Source of the DNA: HNR sp040400085 | Lineage (GTDB): Bacteria; Actinomycetota; Actinomycetes; Actinomycetales; Microbacteriaceae | Direction: 5' to 3' | NCBI GenBank assembly: GCA_040400085.1 | Contig: JBBAQX010000004.1 | Coordinates: 62,001 to 126,000, forward strand | Length of the DNA: 64,000 bases | In this document: positions 9,123-17,906 of the stretch, piece by piece | Layout: each line of letters starts with the position of its first letter | Position numbering within the stretch: the first letter of the stretch is position 1 | Position numbers and translations under genes: made by a program | Notes under the pieces: model-generated | What the model saw: the letters and a program-made list of their open reading frames with translations, nothing else | What the model was told of the DNA's origin: nothing | Database searches by the model: none

Positions 9123-10079
9123 CTAACCAGTAGACAAGTCCCAGATAGCAAGGGCCAACCGTGTGCGGCGGCCTCTGGGTTGAGTCTTCATTTCCAGGTC
9201 CAGACGGCAAAGCAAAGCCATGGCCTTGCTGCACTCCGTCAAGGTTCTTTTCGCCACCAGGGGGGCGAACCAAGATTTGTAGCGCCAGGGGTGCATCTCG
9301 ATCCGACTGGCTATGGCATCAGGGTCTTCCTTGGCATCTGCCATGCTTCGGGCAACCGACAACTTCTCGAAAGTTCGGCAAAGGGCCAGGGCCAGGGGTA
9401 CATAACCCTGGTCCCCCTCGCGTTCCAAGAAGAGAGATGCTTGCCTCAAGGCCCTTTTCGGGTCCTTGTCCGCCACAGCTTCAACGACCCTGTAGGTCTC
9501 TGCCTGGTTGACAGGCGCCACGACGGCCAAGAGTAGTTCAGAAGAGACTTCCCCTTGCCGGATCAAAGCTATCTTCCGTAGCTCCGAGGCCAGAGAGGGT
9601 AGCTCTGTCCCGGCCAACACAAGAAGGTCTTGGCCTACCTTCTTGGTAAGGACTAGCCCCTGCTTCTTGGCATAGTCGATAGCCCAGAGAAGCACTTCGT
9701 CTCCCCAGGGCTTCAACTTCGGTCGCTCAATCAGGCGCCCCCGCTTGGCCACACCAGACCAGAAGGTCGAAATCTTCGGGCCCCTGCATATGGCCACCAA
9801 AGAGAAGTCCTGGCCCGGAGCTTCAAACCAGGTACCCAACCCCAAGGACCCCTTGATCTTCTGGGCGTTGTCCAGGACCATTGCAGGCAACCGACCATCC
9901 AAAGACTGAATGCCCAGGGCGTCGGTGACCTCTTCTTCGCTTACCGTCAGCCCATCCATGTAGATGGACCGGTGCTTCTGGCCAGAGCGAAGAGACTTCT
10001 CCCGGATCTCGTCCAAGAAAAATGGCTCCTCCCCATAGGCCACCACCACAGGCAAAGGGGTACCCGTATCCGCTCCCAT
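9123..10079 (-). CDS. holA: DNA polymerase III clamp-loader delta subunit (HolA-like)
   Basis: 318 residues. The protein opens with PVVVAYGEEPFFLDE, equivalent to the delta-subunit start LY(L/I)xGEexyL, and has the typical SLAxELRKIAL helix (LPSLASELRKIALI) and late helical collar. Delta binds and opens the sliding-clamp ring. A phage copy beside a delta'/DnaX-like gene implies its own clamp-loading machinery. It lies 14 bases upstream of nrdJ in the same transcription unit. Confidence 0.82.
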   Translation of the reverse strand: MGADTGTPLPVVVAYGEEPFFLDEIREKSLRSGQKHRSIYMDGLTVSEEEVTDALGIQSLDGRLPAMVLDNAQKIKGSLGLGTWFEAPGQDFSLVAICRGPKISTFWSGVAKRGRLIERPKLKPWGDEVLLWAIDYAKKQGLVLTKKVGQDLLVLAGTELPSLASELRKIALIRQGEVSSELLLAVVAPVNQAETYRVVEAVADKDPKRALRQASLFLEREGDQGYVPLALALCRTFEKLSVARSMADAKEDPDAIASRIEMHPWRYKSWFAPLVAKRTLTECSKAMALLCRLDLEMKTQPRGRRTRLALAIWDLSTG

Positions 10080-10092
10080 AAAACCAGACCTT

Positions 10093-11049
10093 CTAGGTTA
10101 CGAACGCTTGCAAGACCGCAGACTTGAGGTGGAAGTCTCGATTGCCTAGGGGGGTGGCAAGACCCTCCCGTACAGCCTTGTCCAGCGTGAGCCACAGAGC
10201 AGGTTTTCGCCTGCATAGTGTCTGGATTTTAGTACGGGCATCCTCATGCGTCAGAGTCCCTTGGGTCTCTTGTGCAGCCATAAGCAAATCTTGGCAGAGG
10301 GAGACCAACAAATTTTCATCCTGTGGGAAAACCAAAGAACCCAGGACCTCAAAGACTAGGTCAAAACGCCCCGTGAAACAAGCATCAAGACCTTCCAACA
10401 GCCGGTCTCTGAGCTTTATTTTCGAGTTGCGCCATAGCGCTAGAGCCATCCCCGGAGACCCCTGGCTCAGGCGGGCATAGGTCTGCACCTTGGAGAGGTC
10501 ACTCTCTACTTTGCTCAAGAGGCTCTCCACCTCATTCTGGCCAAGCAGAACAAAGGGTACCTGTGTTGTCCTGGACCGCAGCGTCGGAAGAACCCGGGTT
10601 CTTGAGGTGGCCAGCAAGAGGTACCTCGTTGTGGACGGTGGTTCCTCTACCTCTTTAAGAAGCGCGTTCCCCGCTGCCTCCGTCAAGGTATCCACACCCT
10701 CTATCAGGATGACCCTCAAGGGCCCCGCCGTAGGGTACTCGTTGGCCTTGGACAGGCCCTCTCGGATAGCATCAACCCCCAGGTCTTTGCCTTCCTCGGG
10801 TGGGGCCAGGTACGTCACATCAGGATGGCTCCAACCCTGCAACGTCTGACACGCAAAGCACCTGCAACTTGACCCTTGCTGTGTCTGGCACAGCAGGGTC
10901 TTGCAAGCTAGAAGCGCAGCAAAACGCTTCCCGGTACCCTCAGGCCCAAAGAAAAGAAGGGGTCTTGTGAGACCCCCCGAGGACCAAGCCTCAAGGTAAG
11001 GCTTCGCCCGACTTTGGCCCTTCAGAGCCTCCAGGTAGGTAGTGGTCAT
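10093..11049 (-). CDS. Clamp-loader ATPase subunit (delta'/DnaX-like)
   Basis: 318 residues, AAA+ clamp-loader fold. Walker A FFGPEGTGKR, a four-cysteine zinc module (CKTLLCQTQQGSSCRCFACQ) right behind it, sensor/Walker B area (VILIEGVDTLTEAAGNALLKEVEEP) and the RSR(T) motif. The usual SRC arginine-finger motif reads SRT, and Walker A has GKR rather than GKT/S, both features of delta'-type (HolB) subunits. It is too short to be a full tau. It partners the neighbouring HolA-like subunit. Confidence 0.85.
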   Translation of the reverse strand: MTTTYLEALKGQSRAKPYLEAWSSGGLTRPLLFFGPEGTGKRFAALLACKTLLCQTQQGSSCRCFACQTLQGWSHPDVTYLAPPEEGKDLGVDAIREGLSKANEYPTAGPLRVILIEGVDTLTEAAGNALLKEVEEPPSTTRYLLLATSRTRVLPTLRSRTTQVPFVLLGQNEVESLLSKVESDLSKVQTYARLSQGSPGMALALWRNSKIKLRDRLLEGLDACFTGRFDLVFEVLGSLVFPQDENLLVSLCQDLLMAAQETQGTLTHEDARTKIQTLCRRKPALWLTLDKAVREGLATPLGNRDFHLKSAVLQAFVT

Positions 11050-11206
11050 GGTGCCCTTCTGAGAGTACCTCTTTCAGGTACACCACAAGGAAGAAGTTCT
11101 TACCACAGCCCACACAAATTAGGCGGTAAGGCTCCCTGCCACTTGACCCCAAGGGACCTCGGCAAGAAGGGCATACGTTCGTAAACTCAGAGGTTGATGA
11201 AGCCAC
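10991..11206 (-). CDS. Small zinc-ribbon protein
   Basis: About 71 residues from GTG 11206, or 80 from GTG 11233. Two CxxC knuckles (CPSC and CVGC, 22 residues apart) indicate a zinc ribbon. A GGGGAG site lies about 9 bases before GTG 11206, which decided the start. The gene overlaps both the clamp-loader gene (59 bases) and the next upstream zinc-ribbon gene, which is unusual but seen elsewhere in this window. Confidence 0.5.
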   Translation of the reverse strand: MASSTSEFTNVCPSCRGPLGSSGREPYRLICVGCGKNFFLVVYLKEVLSEGHHDHYLPGGSEGPKSGEALP

Positions 11207-11402
11207 CCGTGACGGCTCCCCAGGTGAACCCACACGTCACGCACTGGTAGACAAAGCGGCCTGGCATGTCCCCGGGCAACTGAATCTGCCGTGCGTCGAT
11301 AGACTTGCAGTCCGGCTTACGGCACTTGGACTTGACCAGGGATACGCCAGGGACAACCGGAGGCGTGGGGAGAGGGGACGGGGGAATATCGTTGTCGCTC
11401 AT
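11187..11402 (-). CDS. Small zinc-ribbon protein
   Basis: 71 residues. After a Pro-rich N-terminus come CRKPDC and, 23 residues later, CVTCG, a two-knuckle zinc ribbon resembling those in transcription or DNA-binding accessory proteins. It sits 4 bases downstream of the next gene in the same direction. Its role is not known. Confidence 0.7.
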   Translation of the reverse strand: MSDNDIPPSPLPTPPVVPGVSLVKSKCRKPDCKSIDARQIQLPGDMPGRFVYQCVTCGFTWGAVTGGFINL

Positions 11403-11405
11403 GGG

Positions 11406-11762
11406 CTATTCCGTGAAAAGGGGTTGGAGAAGAGCTAGTACCCGGTGATACAAGGCCGGGTTAGCCCTTGCAAAGGGGAGCCTTTCCCCTGTGGGGTAGA
11501 CTGTACCTCCGATCAGAGGAACGTTCAAGGGAGAGATATCCTGGAGGATCGTCTCTATCTTAGCCCAATCCCCTCTCAAGATGGTAACCACCGGGTTCGG
11601 GCGACGGAACAAAGTAACTGCGGTGTCCGCCCCGTGGTAGGTGACAATGAGGTTGAGACCCCCCAGGTAAAAGCCAGTGATCGCATTGGCCACCTCCGGT
11701 AGGTCTATCGCCTTCAAAGGCAGTACCCGGCGACCCCCTGCCAAACGCATCTGACTGTCCAT
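11406..11762 (-). CDS. Hypothetical protein
   Basis: 118 residues from ATG 11762; a TTG 24 bases upstream would add eight residues. Mixed alpha/beta composition with no recognised motif. It is the first gene after the perfect hairpin that ends the groEL transcript, so it may begin a new transcription unit, although some read-through is possible. Confidence 0.6.
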   Translation of the reverse strand: MDSQMRLAGGRRVLPLKAIDLPEVANAITGFYLGGLNLIVTYHGADTAVTLFRRPNPVVTILRGDWAKIETILQDISPLNVPLIGGTVYPTGERLPFARANPALYHRVLALLQPLFTE

Positions 11763-11783
11763 ACTAGGGGTGAGGCGCAAATA

Positions 11784-11819
11784 CAAAAGGGGTGGGTCTT
11801 AGTTGACCCACCCCTTTTG
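11784..11819 (-). terminator. Perfect 15-bp hairpin, terminator after groEL
   Basis: The arms caaaaggggtgggtc and gacccaccccttttg are perfectly complementary around the loop ttagtt. The hairpin lies 10 bases past the groEL stop codon. It has T/A tracts on both sides, so it could work in both directions. Confidence 0.8.
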
Positions 11820-11828
11820 ACGACCTGG

Positions 11829-13433
11829 CTAAGAAGCTAAAGCGGCTTCTTCTTTGCTGGGCTTCCTCACGATGCACTCCACGGTGAGGATGGTGCCCGC
11901 GACGGACACAGCATTGGAAAGGGCAGCGGTGACCACCTTGGTAGGGTCAATGATACCCGCGTCGAGCATGTTGCAGAGGGCCAGGTCCGACAGGGCAACG
12001 TTGACCCCCTGGTGTGCTCCAGCAGCAAGAACCCTCTCAACCCAGATGGAGGGAGAAGTCCCTGCATTCCGGAGGATCTGCCGGAAGGGAGCCTGGCAAG
12101 CAGCGACCACCAGGTTCCAACCACTCTTCTCGGCATCCGAGAAGTTCTCGGGGGGCAGACCAATCAAAGAGCCTGCCCGGAGTAGGGTGGTACCCCCACC
12201 AGCCACAATGCCCCCATCCAAAGAAGCCTTGGTAGCATAGAGGGCATCCTCCAGGCGAGCCTTTAGCTCCTTCAACTCAAGCTCGGAAGGGCTGCCGACC
12301 TTGATGGTGCAGATCCCCCCAAGGAGCTTGCTCATACGCTCTTGAAGCTTCTCACGGTCAAACTCGGAACCCGACCGCTGGATTTCTCCCCGGATCTGGG
12401 CAACCCGAGCATCGATTGCTTCCTGGGTACCAGCCCCCCCGATGATCAGGCAGTCTTTGACGGACGACCGGATAACCTCAGCCTGGCCAAACATCTCGCG
12501 GGTGACCTCTCCAAAGGTCATGCTGGCACCCTTGCTAACAAAGGTGGCCCCGGTGAGGGTGGCGATATCTTGGAGGATGGCTGTCTGCCGGTCCCCGAAG
12601 GCAGGGGCCTTGATGGCCACGCTTGTCAGAGTCTTCTGCCGAAGGTTGCCCACGAAGGTAGCAATGGCGTGCTCCCCAAAGTTGGGGCTGAACCACACCA
12701 CGCTCCGGCCTTCCTCTACGATGCCTTCGATGACCTTGATCAGGGGACGTACATCCGTGATCTCGTGATCCGTGACGAATACGAGGGGGTTCTCAAGGGA
12801 GACGTTCACGCCATCATGGCCGCCGAAGTCCACGAAGGCTGAGGAAGCCAACCCCTTGTCGAGAAGCATCCCATCGGTGGTCTCAATCTCAAGGGTAGTC
12901 CCCTTGCTTTCCTCCACCGTGACCACCCCATCCTTGCCCACCTTGGCGATGGCTTCCGCCAAGAGGTTACCCAGACGGGCATCCCCGTTCGCGGAGATGG
13001 TCCCTACCATCGCGATCTGCTCTTGGTTCTGGATAGGAAGGGACATACCCTCAATCAGGCCAAGGGCCTTCTTGCAGGCAGCGTCCATCCCTCGCTTCAG
13101 GTAGACAGGGGGCATTCCTGCTTCAACCAGACGACCACCCTGCTGGCACAGGGCGTGAGCCAGGCAGGTTGCCGTAGTGGTACCATCACCGGCATCGTTG
13201 CTGGTCTTGGAGGCGGCTTCCTTGACCATCTGAGCCCCCAGGTTCTCATCCGGGTCTTGGAGGTCCACCTCTTTGGCAACGGAGACCCCATCCTTGGTCA
13301 CGGTCGGGTCCCCGAAGGACTTCTCCAGGGCAACGTTACGACCACGGGGGCCCAACGTCACCACCACCGCCTTGGCCAGGGCTTCAACACCACTCAAAAG
13401 CTTCTTACGCGCTTCGGTTCCGAAAAGAATCAT
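11829..13433 (-). CDS. groEL: GroEL (Hsp60) chaperonin
   Basis: 534 residues, nearly the length of bacterial GroEL (about 548). Family signatures are present: VTLGPRGRNVALEKSFG at the N-terminus, the ATP loop DAGDGTTTAT, and the equatorial DGGIVAGGGTTLLRA near the C-terminus. The flexible GGM-repeat tail is missing; the protein ends KEEAALAS. No GroES-like gene is seen in the window. Phage chaperonins fold phage proteins and some work without a co-chaperonin. It is followed directly by a strong terminator and preceded by a 122-residue gene 4 bases away. Confidence 0.95.
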   Translation of the reverse strand: MILFGTEARKKLLSGVEALAKAVVVTLGPRGRNVALEKSFGDPTVTKDGVSVAKEVDLQDPDENLGAQMVKEAASKTSNDAGDGTTTATCLAHALCQQGGRLVEAGMPPVYLKRGMDAACKKALGLIEGMSLPIQNQEQIAMVGTISANGDARLGNLLAEAIAKVGKDGVVTVEESKGTTLEIETTDGMLLDKGLASSAFVDFGGHDGVNVSLENPLVFVTDHEITDVRPLIKVIEGIVEEGRSVVWFSPNFGEHAIATFVGNLRQKTLTSVAIKAPAFGDRQTAILQDIATLTGATFVSKGASMTFGEVTREMFGQAEVIRSSVKDCLIIGGAGTQEAIDARVAQIRGEIQRSGSEFDREKLQERMSKLLGGICTIKVGSPSELELKELKARLEDALYATKASLDGGIVAGGGTTLLRAGSLIGLPPENFSDAEKSGWNLVVAACQAPFRQILRNAGTSPSIWVERVLAAGAHQGVNVALSDLALCNMLDAGIIDPTKVVTAALSNAVSVAGTILTVECIVRKPSKEEAALAS

Positions 13434-13437
13434 CGGT

Positions 13438-13806
13438 CTACATCTCCTCTATCTGTCTACGGATCTCGTCAGGGTTCAAGTCCAAAGGGTCGGCCACAGC
13501 CTCCAACGTCACCGGGTGGTGGATGTGTCCCGCGGGGACACGCCACCTTGGGTCCTGGGTACTCTGGTACCCTCGGAAGTACAGCCAAGCCCAGGCATCT
13601 CGCAACAGTGCGTTGACACCCAAAGCCTCCCCATCCTTCCGGACGGTATCGCCTTCTTTGAAGGTGTACCGGTACACCCGGGCTTCCTGGTCCAACCCAA
13701 AGGAAAAGCCCCAACCCACAGGGAGCATTTCCAGGATATCCTTCTTGAAGTCCTGGTCATTCCAAGCGAGAACCTCTTGGAGGTCCCTGTGGATTGGGGC
13801 CGGCAT
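13438..13806 (-). CDS. Hypothetical protein upstream of groEL
   Basis: 122 residues, acidic, rich in Trp/Tyr/Phe (AWAWLYFRGYQ). I checked for GroES features (mobile loop, beta-barrel pattern) and saw none. It lies 4 bases upstream of groEL and 1 base downstream of the vWA gene, so the three are a unit and could be functionally linked. Confidence 0.7.
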   Translation of the reverse strand: MPAPIHRDLQEVLAWNDQDFKKDILEMLPVGWGFSFGLDQEARVYRYTFKEGDTVRKDGEALGVNALLRDAWAWLYFRGYQSTQDPRWRVPAGHIHHPVTLEAVADPLDLNPDEIRRQIEEM

Positions 13807-13807
13807 C

Positions 13808-15202
13808 TCAGGGCTTGGTGGGGGGCACCACGGGGACTGCCGCCATGTGCTTCTCGTGAAGAGAAGTCAAGAACGCCTTGGTCATGGCTTCCTGGGCGCT
13901 GTTGTATACGGAAGCTCCGATAGGGGCATCGGAAACCAGGTTGATGTTGGAGCTATGAGCCAAGAGGACTGCGCTACGGCGCCGGGTGACACCCTTGGTG
14001 GTGGCCACCGCAGCCCGCCCCTCTTGAGAGTTGTAGGCCGTCTCGGTATAGAGACCCGCCATCCGGTTTGCCCCCTCTTGAAGGTCAAAGTGGTCCGCCG
14101 ACAGGTTGGCGCTGTAGTTCACGAACATGGCCTGAGCCTCTTGGTGCTGCCCAGCCCTCACAGCAGCATCAGCCCTCTTCTGGACCTGCTGTAGCTCTGC
14201 CATGGCCACAATACGAGAGAGGTCCTTGTTGACCTCTCCCGATTCCGTCCCCCTCACTCGGAGAATCTTCGCCGGGGTCTGGCCCCCTTCGTTCCGGGCC
14301 TCCCCTGCCCCATCCAAAGTCCGGCAAGAGTACCGGATCTCCAAGGCTTTGGTCTCCCGCGGAACCACATCCCCCTTGAGCCCCACCCTCAGCACAATGT
14401 GCCGGGACTCTTCCGCCAGCAAAGAGCCCAGGTCCAAGGTCACCTCGGAGCCCCCCTCTTCCGTGGTAAACGGAAGGTCGGTGATGACTTGCAGGGGGCC
14501 AAATTCATTGCAGACCTTGACCGACACCTTGATATCCTGGGCGTACGTCGAAAGCAGACCCCCAAGTTCCCGGGCGAACACCGTGAGGCTGTCGTCTGGG
14601 GCCGTGATGTGGGCGTAGTTCCCCTGACCCACTTCTGCCAAAGCCCCCATGAGAAGCTGGTCAGCCCCCAGGCCATACCCGAAAGCAGAGACACTTGCCT
14701 TCTTGCGGTACTGCTGGACGGTCTTGGCCAGTCCCTCAGCATCCTTGAGAAGCCCCTGGTTCGCCTCCCCGTCGCTGTAGAGGACCACCCGGCTGATCGT
14801 GCTGTCCGAAAGGTCAGCATGGTCCAGGGTCTCAAACCCCTGGACCAGTGCGTCGTAGATGTTCGTACCCCCCGAGGCTTGGATCTTCCCCACCTCCACA
14901 GCCATACGGGTCTTGTTCTCCGCCGTCATGAGGCAAGGCTCAATCAGAACGCGAGAACGGTCATTGAAGGTCATGAGCCCCATCCGGTCCCGTGGGCTCA
15001 GGTGGTCCACCATCTTCAGAATGCTGGTCTTGGCGTAAGCAAGCTTGTCCCCAGCCATGCTGCCACTCACGTCAAGGGCTGCCAGGATACAGAGTGGGGG
15101 GCGTACGGTACCCTCCATCTTAGGGGCTGCCAGCGTGAGGACAATGTCGGCTGTCTTTTCGCCTTCGTGGTAGAAAGCGCGAGTAAACTGAGCTTCAAGC
15201 AT
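13808..15202 (-). CDS. vWA-domain protein
   Basis: 464 residues from ATG 15202, which has an AGGGAG site 9 bases upstream. An N-terminal beta domain leads into a von Willebrand factor A domain with a complete MIDAS: DVSGSM near residue 45, a conserved Thr in ASGGTNIYDAL, and the downstream DGEANQG Asp loop. This resembles cellular 'VWA domain-containing' proteins with VIT-like flanks. The role is probably metal-dependent protein binding. The 158 bases upstream hold no gene. Confidence 0.85.
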   Translation of the reverse strand: MLEAQFTRAFYHEGEKTADIVLTLAAPKMEGTVRPPLCILAALDVSGSMAGDKLAYAKTSILKMVDHLSPRDRMGLMTFNDRSRVLIEPCLMTAENKTRMAVEVGKIQASGGTNIYDALVQGFETLDHADLSDSTISRVVLYSDGEANQGLLKDAEGLAKTVQQYRKKASVSAFGYGLGADQLLMGALAEVGQGNYAHITAPDDSLTVFARELGGLLSTYAQDIKVSVKVCNEFGPLQVITDLPFTTEEGGSEVTLDLGSLLAEESRHIVLRVGLKGDVVPRETKALEIRYSCRTLDGAGEARNEGGQTPAKILRVRGTESGEVNKDLSRIVAMAELQQVQKRADAAVRAGQHQEAQAMFVNYSANLSADHFDLQEGANRMAGLYTETAYNSQEGRAAVATTKGVTRRRSAVLLAHSSNINLVSDAPIGASVYNSAQEAMTKAFLTSLHEKHMAAVPVVPPTKP

Positions 15203-15360
15203 CGGATGACTCCCTGAGTTACCCGGCGACCCCCAAGCGACAAAGCAACCCGGGAAGTATCCGAGAACATCCTGGTTACCCCAACCTACCCGGAGACCAT
15301 CTCCGGATAAGCGCAGTAACCAGGCCATCGGGGGCCAACCTAGCATCATGGGGTAGGTTG
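15203..15360. other. Non-coding gap between vWA and HNH genes
   Basis: No convincing gene is seen. The stretch contains a short hairpin, ccggaga/tctccgg with loop cca, at 15290-15306. It may hold a promoter for the vWA-groEL unit, but no clear -35/-10 pair was found. Confidence 0.4.
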
Positions 15361-16614
15361 TCAATCCCGGAGCACAAGAACCCCCGGGGCACCCGCGAGA
15401 TACGGTTTCCAGAGAGGGTGGACCTCCCCGCCATAGTCAAAGTAGTTCAGAAGGTGAGCCGGCTTGTGGGGCCTTGACCGAAGGGTCATACCGGCTTCCG
15501 AGGGAGTCCTGCTACCCTTCTTACCGTTGCAAGGGTAGCAGGCCGCGACGATGTTTTCCCACACGGTCCTGCCACCCTTACATCTAGGTATGACGTGATC
15601 GTAGTTCAAGAGTTTTGCCGGCTTTTTCGTTCCGCAGTTGTGATGGGGGAAGCCCTCGGCAATAAAGGTTGCCGAGGAGGTCTTCATCTTGACGATTGTG
15701 CCTCCCCCTACAGGGGAGACCTCTTCAACCCTCACGTCCTCCAGGCTCTTCAACCTCCCCAGGGAGTCAATCCGAAAGTCTGCCAGTAGTCTTTGTGGCC
15801 GGATTTCCCCGATAAATCTGGCCTTCTCGGAGACACCTCCCGTCAGGTTCAACCGGACACAGCGACCGGAGACCAAACCCTCTCCGAAGGAATAGTCGCG
15901 GGCGACAAGGGAACCCCTGATGTGGTCCAAAACTAGACCTGGGTTTTGAGCAACCGCGAGGTTAAACCCTTTTGACGTAAGCCACCCTTCGCCATCAAAG
16001 ATCCCTGCCAGCCAACCGGCATCCCGGGTATCCTCTGTCTTCCAAGGGTCCAACAGACGGGGTATGGCCTTACCCAGAAGGTCTGTGGTTTGGCACCACC
16101 CATGAACACCCCTCATCTTGGCCAACCACTGATGTTCAGCGGTAGCCTTGAACGTCGTGCCGTCTTGCAAGGTGACACGGTAAAGGGAGGCTTTCTCGAA
16201 AACGTGAGATACCACTGTGGAAAGCTCGTATCGACGTCCACCGGGAGCGGAAGCCTCCTCCTCGAAACCGATCAAGGGGTCCCCAACCTTCAGGTCCCCC
16301 AAGGGAACCCAGCGTAGATCCGCCGTAAGTACCCTGTGGCTAGGGTCCAGGCAGTATTGGCAGGTGAAGCTGTCCCTGACCAGGACATTCATCCGGGAGA
16401 ACCGGATGCTGCGCTTGGAGAGGGGGACATGCTTCTTCAAGACCACCACGGCAGGCACCCCCATGGTGACGGAAGGCGAGGAAATCTGCTCTTCGTATTC
16501 CTCTGTGACTGAAATCTTGCCCGTCACAAGAAGGCAAACAGCCTCTTCCCAGGGGATTACCCGGTAAGGCTGGTATCCGGAAGTCAAAACGAGGGTCTTA
16601 AGTGGCTCAGTCAT
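15361..16614 (-). CDS. HNH endonuclease precursor interrupted by an intein
   Basis: 417-residue precursor from ATG 16614. The flanking sequences form a classical HNH nuclease: the left part ends FTCQY and the right part begins CGTKKPAKLLNYDHVIPRCK, so splicing regenerates the zinc knuckle CQYCG, the HNH core (DHVIPRCKGG), and the second knuckle CYPC. The mature protein would be about 178 residues. Between them lies a 239-residue intein (listed separately). The family includes phage-borne and cellular HNH nucleases that fold around a zinc ion. The gene is divergent from the metallophosphoesterase gene, with about 60 bases between them. Confidence 0.85.
   Translation of the reverse strand: MTEPLKTLVLTSGYQPYRVIPWEEAVCLLVTGKISVTEEYEEQISSPSVTMGVPAVVVLKKHVPLSKRSIRFSRMNVLVRDSFTCQYCLDPSHRVLTADLRWVPLGDLKVGDPLIGFEEEASAPGGRRYELSTVVSHVFEKASLYRVTLQDGTTFKATAEHQWLAKMRGVHGWCQTTDLLGKAIPRLLDPWKTEDTRDAGWLAGIFDGEGWLTSKGFNLAVAQNPGLVLDHIRGSLVARDYSFGEGLVSGRCVRLNLTGGVSEKARFIGEIRPQRLLADFRIDSLGRLKSLEDVRVEEVSPVGGGTIVKMKTSSATFIAEGFPHHNCGTKKPAKLLNYDHVIPRCKGGRTVWENIVAACYPCNGKKGSRTPSEAGMTLRSRPHKPAHLLNYFDYGGEVHPLWKPYLAGAPGVLVLRD
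15637..16353 (-). mobile_element. Intein with single LAGLIDADG-like motif
   Basis: Residues 88-326 of the precursor. Block A is CLDPSHRVLT with Cys1; block B contains the TAEH (TxxH) signature after DGTTFKA; the C-terminus is FIAEGFPHHN followed by Cys+1, giving the His-Asn-Cys splice junction. All catalytic residues for standard class 1 splicing are therefore present. In the middle, WLAGIFDGEGW is a LAGLIDADG-type motif; only one was seen, so the homing domain is small or partly degenerate. The insertion point is the second cysteine of the host protein's zinc knuckle. Confidence 0.88.
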
Positions 16615-16676
16615 GGTTCTTGTCCTAGGATACCCCAAGAAAACACCGTTACCTCAACCCCGCTAGAGGATTGATC

Positions 16677-17906
16677 ATGCAATGGGATGACGAAGTGCTC
16701 ACCAAAATCCAGAAAGTCCTCTCGAAAGACCCGAAGGGCTACCACCATGCCCTACAGGTTATCGAGGCCGAGTTTGGCGTCAGTGCAGACGCAGTACGTC
16801 GTAAATTCCAGCGTGCAGGCATGGGGCACCCCCGGGAATGGGCCGACAAGAAGAAGGGAGCCTCTGAGGCTACACCCAAGGAGACCCCCAGCAAAGGGGT
16901 CAAGAGTGACCCCCAGCTAGAGCGCCTAGCCAAGGTAGCCGGCAAGAACGGCATTTCCTTGGAGGAACTGTGCAACCAGCTTGATCTATCCCCTCACAAG
17001 ACCCGCGCCCTGGTAGAGGATGCCCGAAACCAAGGCATCAACATCCGGGTTGAGGGAAACCTCATCGGGGTTCGAGAAGCAGATCCCATCAGCCATGTGG
17101 TTGAGTCCGGCATCGCCCCCACGGGAGACCTCCAGAAGGTTGCCGTGATCTCCGATACCCACCTTGGCAGCAAGTATTGCATGAGGGGGGCTCTGAAGGA
17201 CTTCATCCACAATGCCTATGCCGAGGGGGTCCGGGAGATCCTCCACCCTGGGGATATCGTGGATGGGGACTACCGCCACGCCAAGTTCGAGATGTCGCAC
17301 ATGGGGCTTGACGACCAAGCCCAAGACCTCTTCGATACCCTCCCCCGCCTACCAGGGTTGACATACCATGCGATCACAGGGAACCACGACGGTACCTTTG
17401 CTGATGCAAGTGGCATCAACGTGGGCGGGTACCTTGAAGGGTACTTCTCCAAGAGGGGTCGGCATGACCTCCGGGTCTATGGCAACCGTGGGGCCTTTAT
17501 CCGTATCCGGGGAGCCGTCGTTCACCTGTGGCACCCCCGCAGCGGGACCTCTTACGCCAGAAGCCACCAGATCCAAAAGCTCATCGAGAAGTATAGCTCG
17601 GGGGAGAAGCCCCATATCCTTCTTGCAGGGCACTGGCACATCTTCTGCCACATCCTCGAACGGGGTGTTCACGGCATTGCTTGCCCCACCTTTCAAGGGG
17701 GAGGCTCTGCCTTCTCCCGAAGCCTGGGGGGCGCACCTGCCATCGGAGGACTCATGCTGTCGTGGCGCTTGACCAGGGAAGGCACCATGCGGGACTTCTC
17801 CCTCGGTTACCGTAGCTACTACGAGGTCGAGAAGCCCTACACGATTCAAGCGGATGCCTACCCCGGTAACGGTGGCGACCGCACCATCTTGGAGGGCTTA
17901 GCATGA
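16677..17906 (+). CDS. Metallophosphoesterase with N-terminal HTH-like region
   Basis: 409 residues from ATG 16677, preceded by AGAGGA. The first 110 residues are helical and include two helix-turn-helix-like stretches (FGVSADAVRRKFQRAG). The second half is a calcineurin-like phosphoesterase: SDTHLGS, GDIVDGD, GNHDGTF and the C-terminal GHWHIF histidine motif, which together hold two metal ions. Likely a nuclease or phosphodiesterase acting on nucleic acid, given the DNA-binding-like N-terminus. Its stop overlaps the ClpP-like gene by 4 bases. Confidence 0.85.
   Translation: MQWDDEVLTKIQKVLSKDPKGYHHALQVIEAEFGVSADAVRRKFQRAGMGHPREWADKKKGASEATPKETPSKGVKSDPQLERLAKVAGKNGISLEELCNQLDLSPHKTRALVEDARNQGINIRVEGNLIGVREADPISHVVESGIAPTGDLQKVAVISDTHLGSKYCMRGALKDFIHNAYAEGVREILHPGDIVDGDYRHAKFEMSHMGLDDQAQDLFDTLPRLPGLTYHAITGNHDGTFADASGINVGGYLEGYFSKRGRHDLRVYGNRGAFIRIRGAVVHLWHPRSGTSYARSHQIQKLIEKYSSGEKPHILLAGHWHIFCHILERGVHGIACPTFQGGGSAFSRSLGGAPAIGGLMLSWRLTREGTMRDFSLGYRSYYEVEKPYTIQADAYPGNGGDRTILEGLA

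Noticed and set aside
8239..9126. 295-codon plus-strand frame opposite nrdJ
   Set aside because: Composition and position are those of an antisense shadow of the well-supported reductase.
13438..13806. GroES co-chaperonin next to groEL
   Set aside because: No GroES mobile-loop or barrel pattern could be recognised in the 122-residue product.
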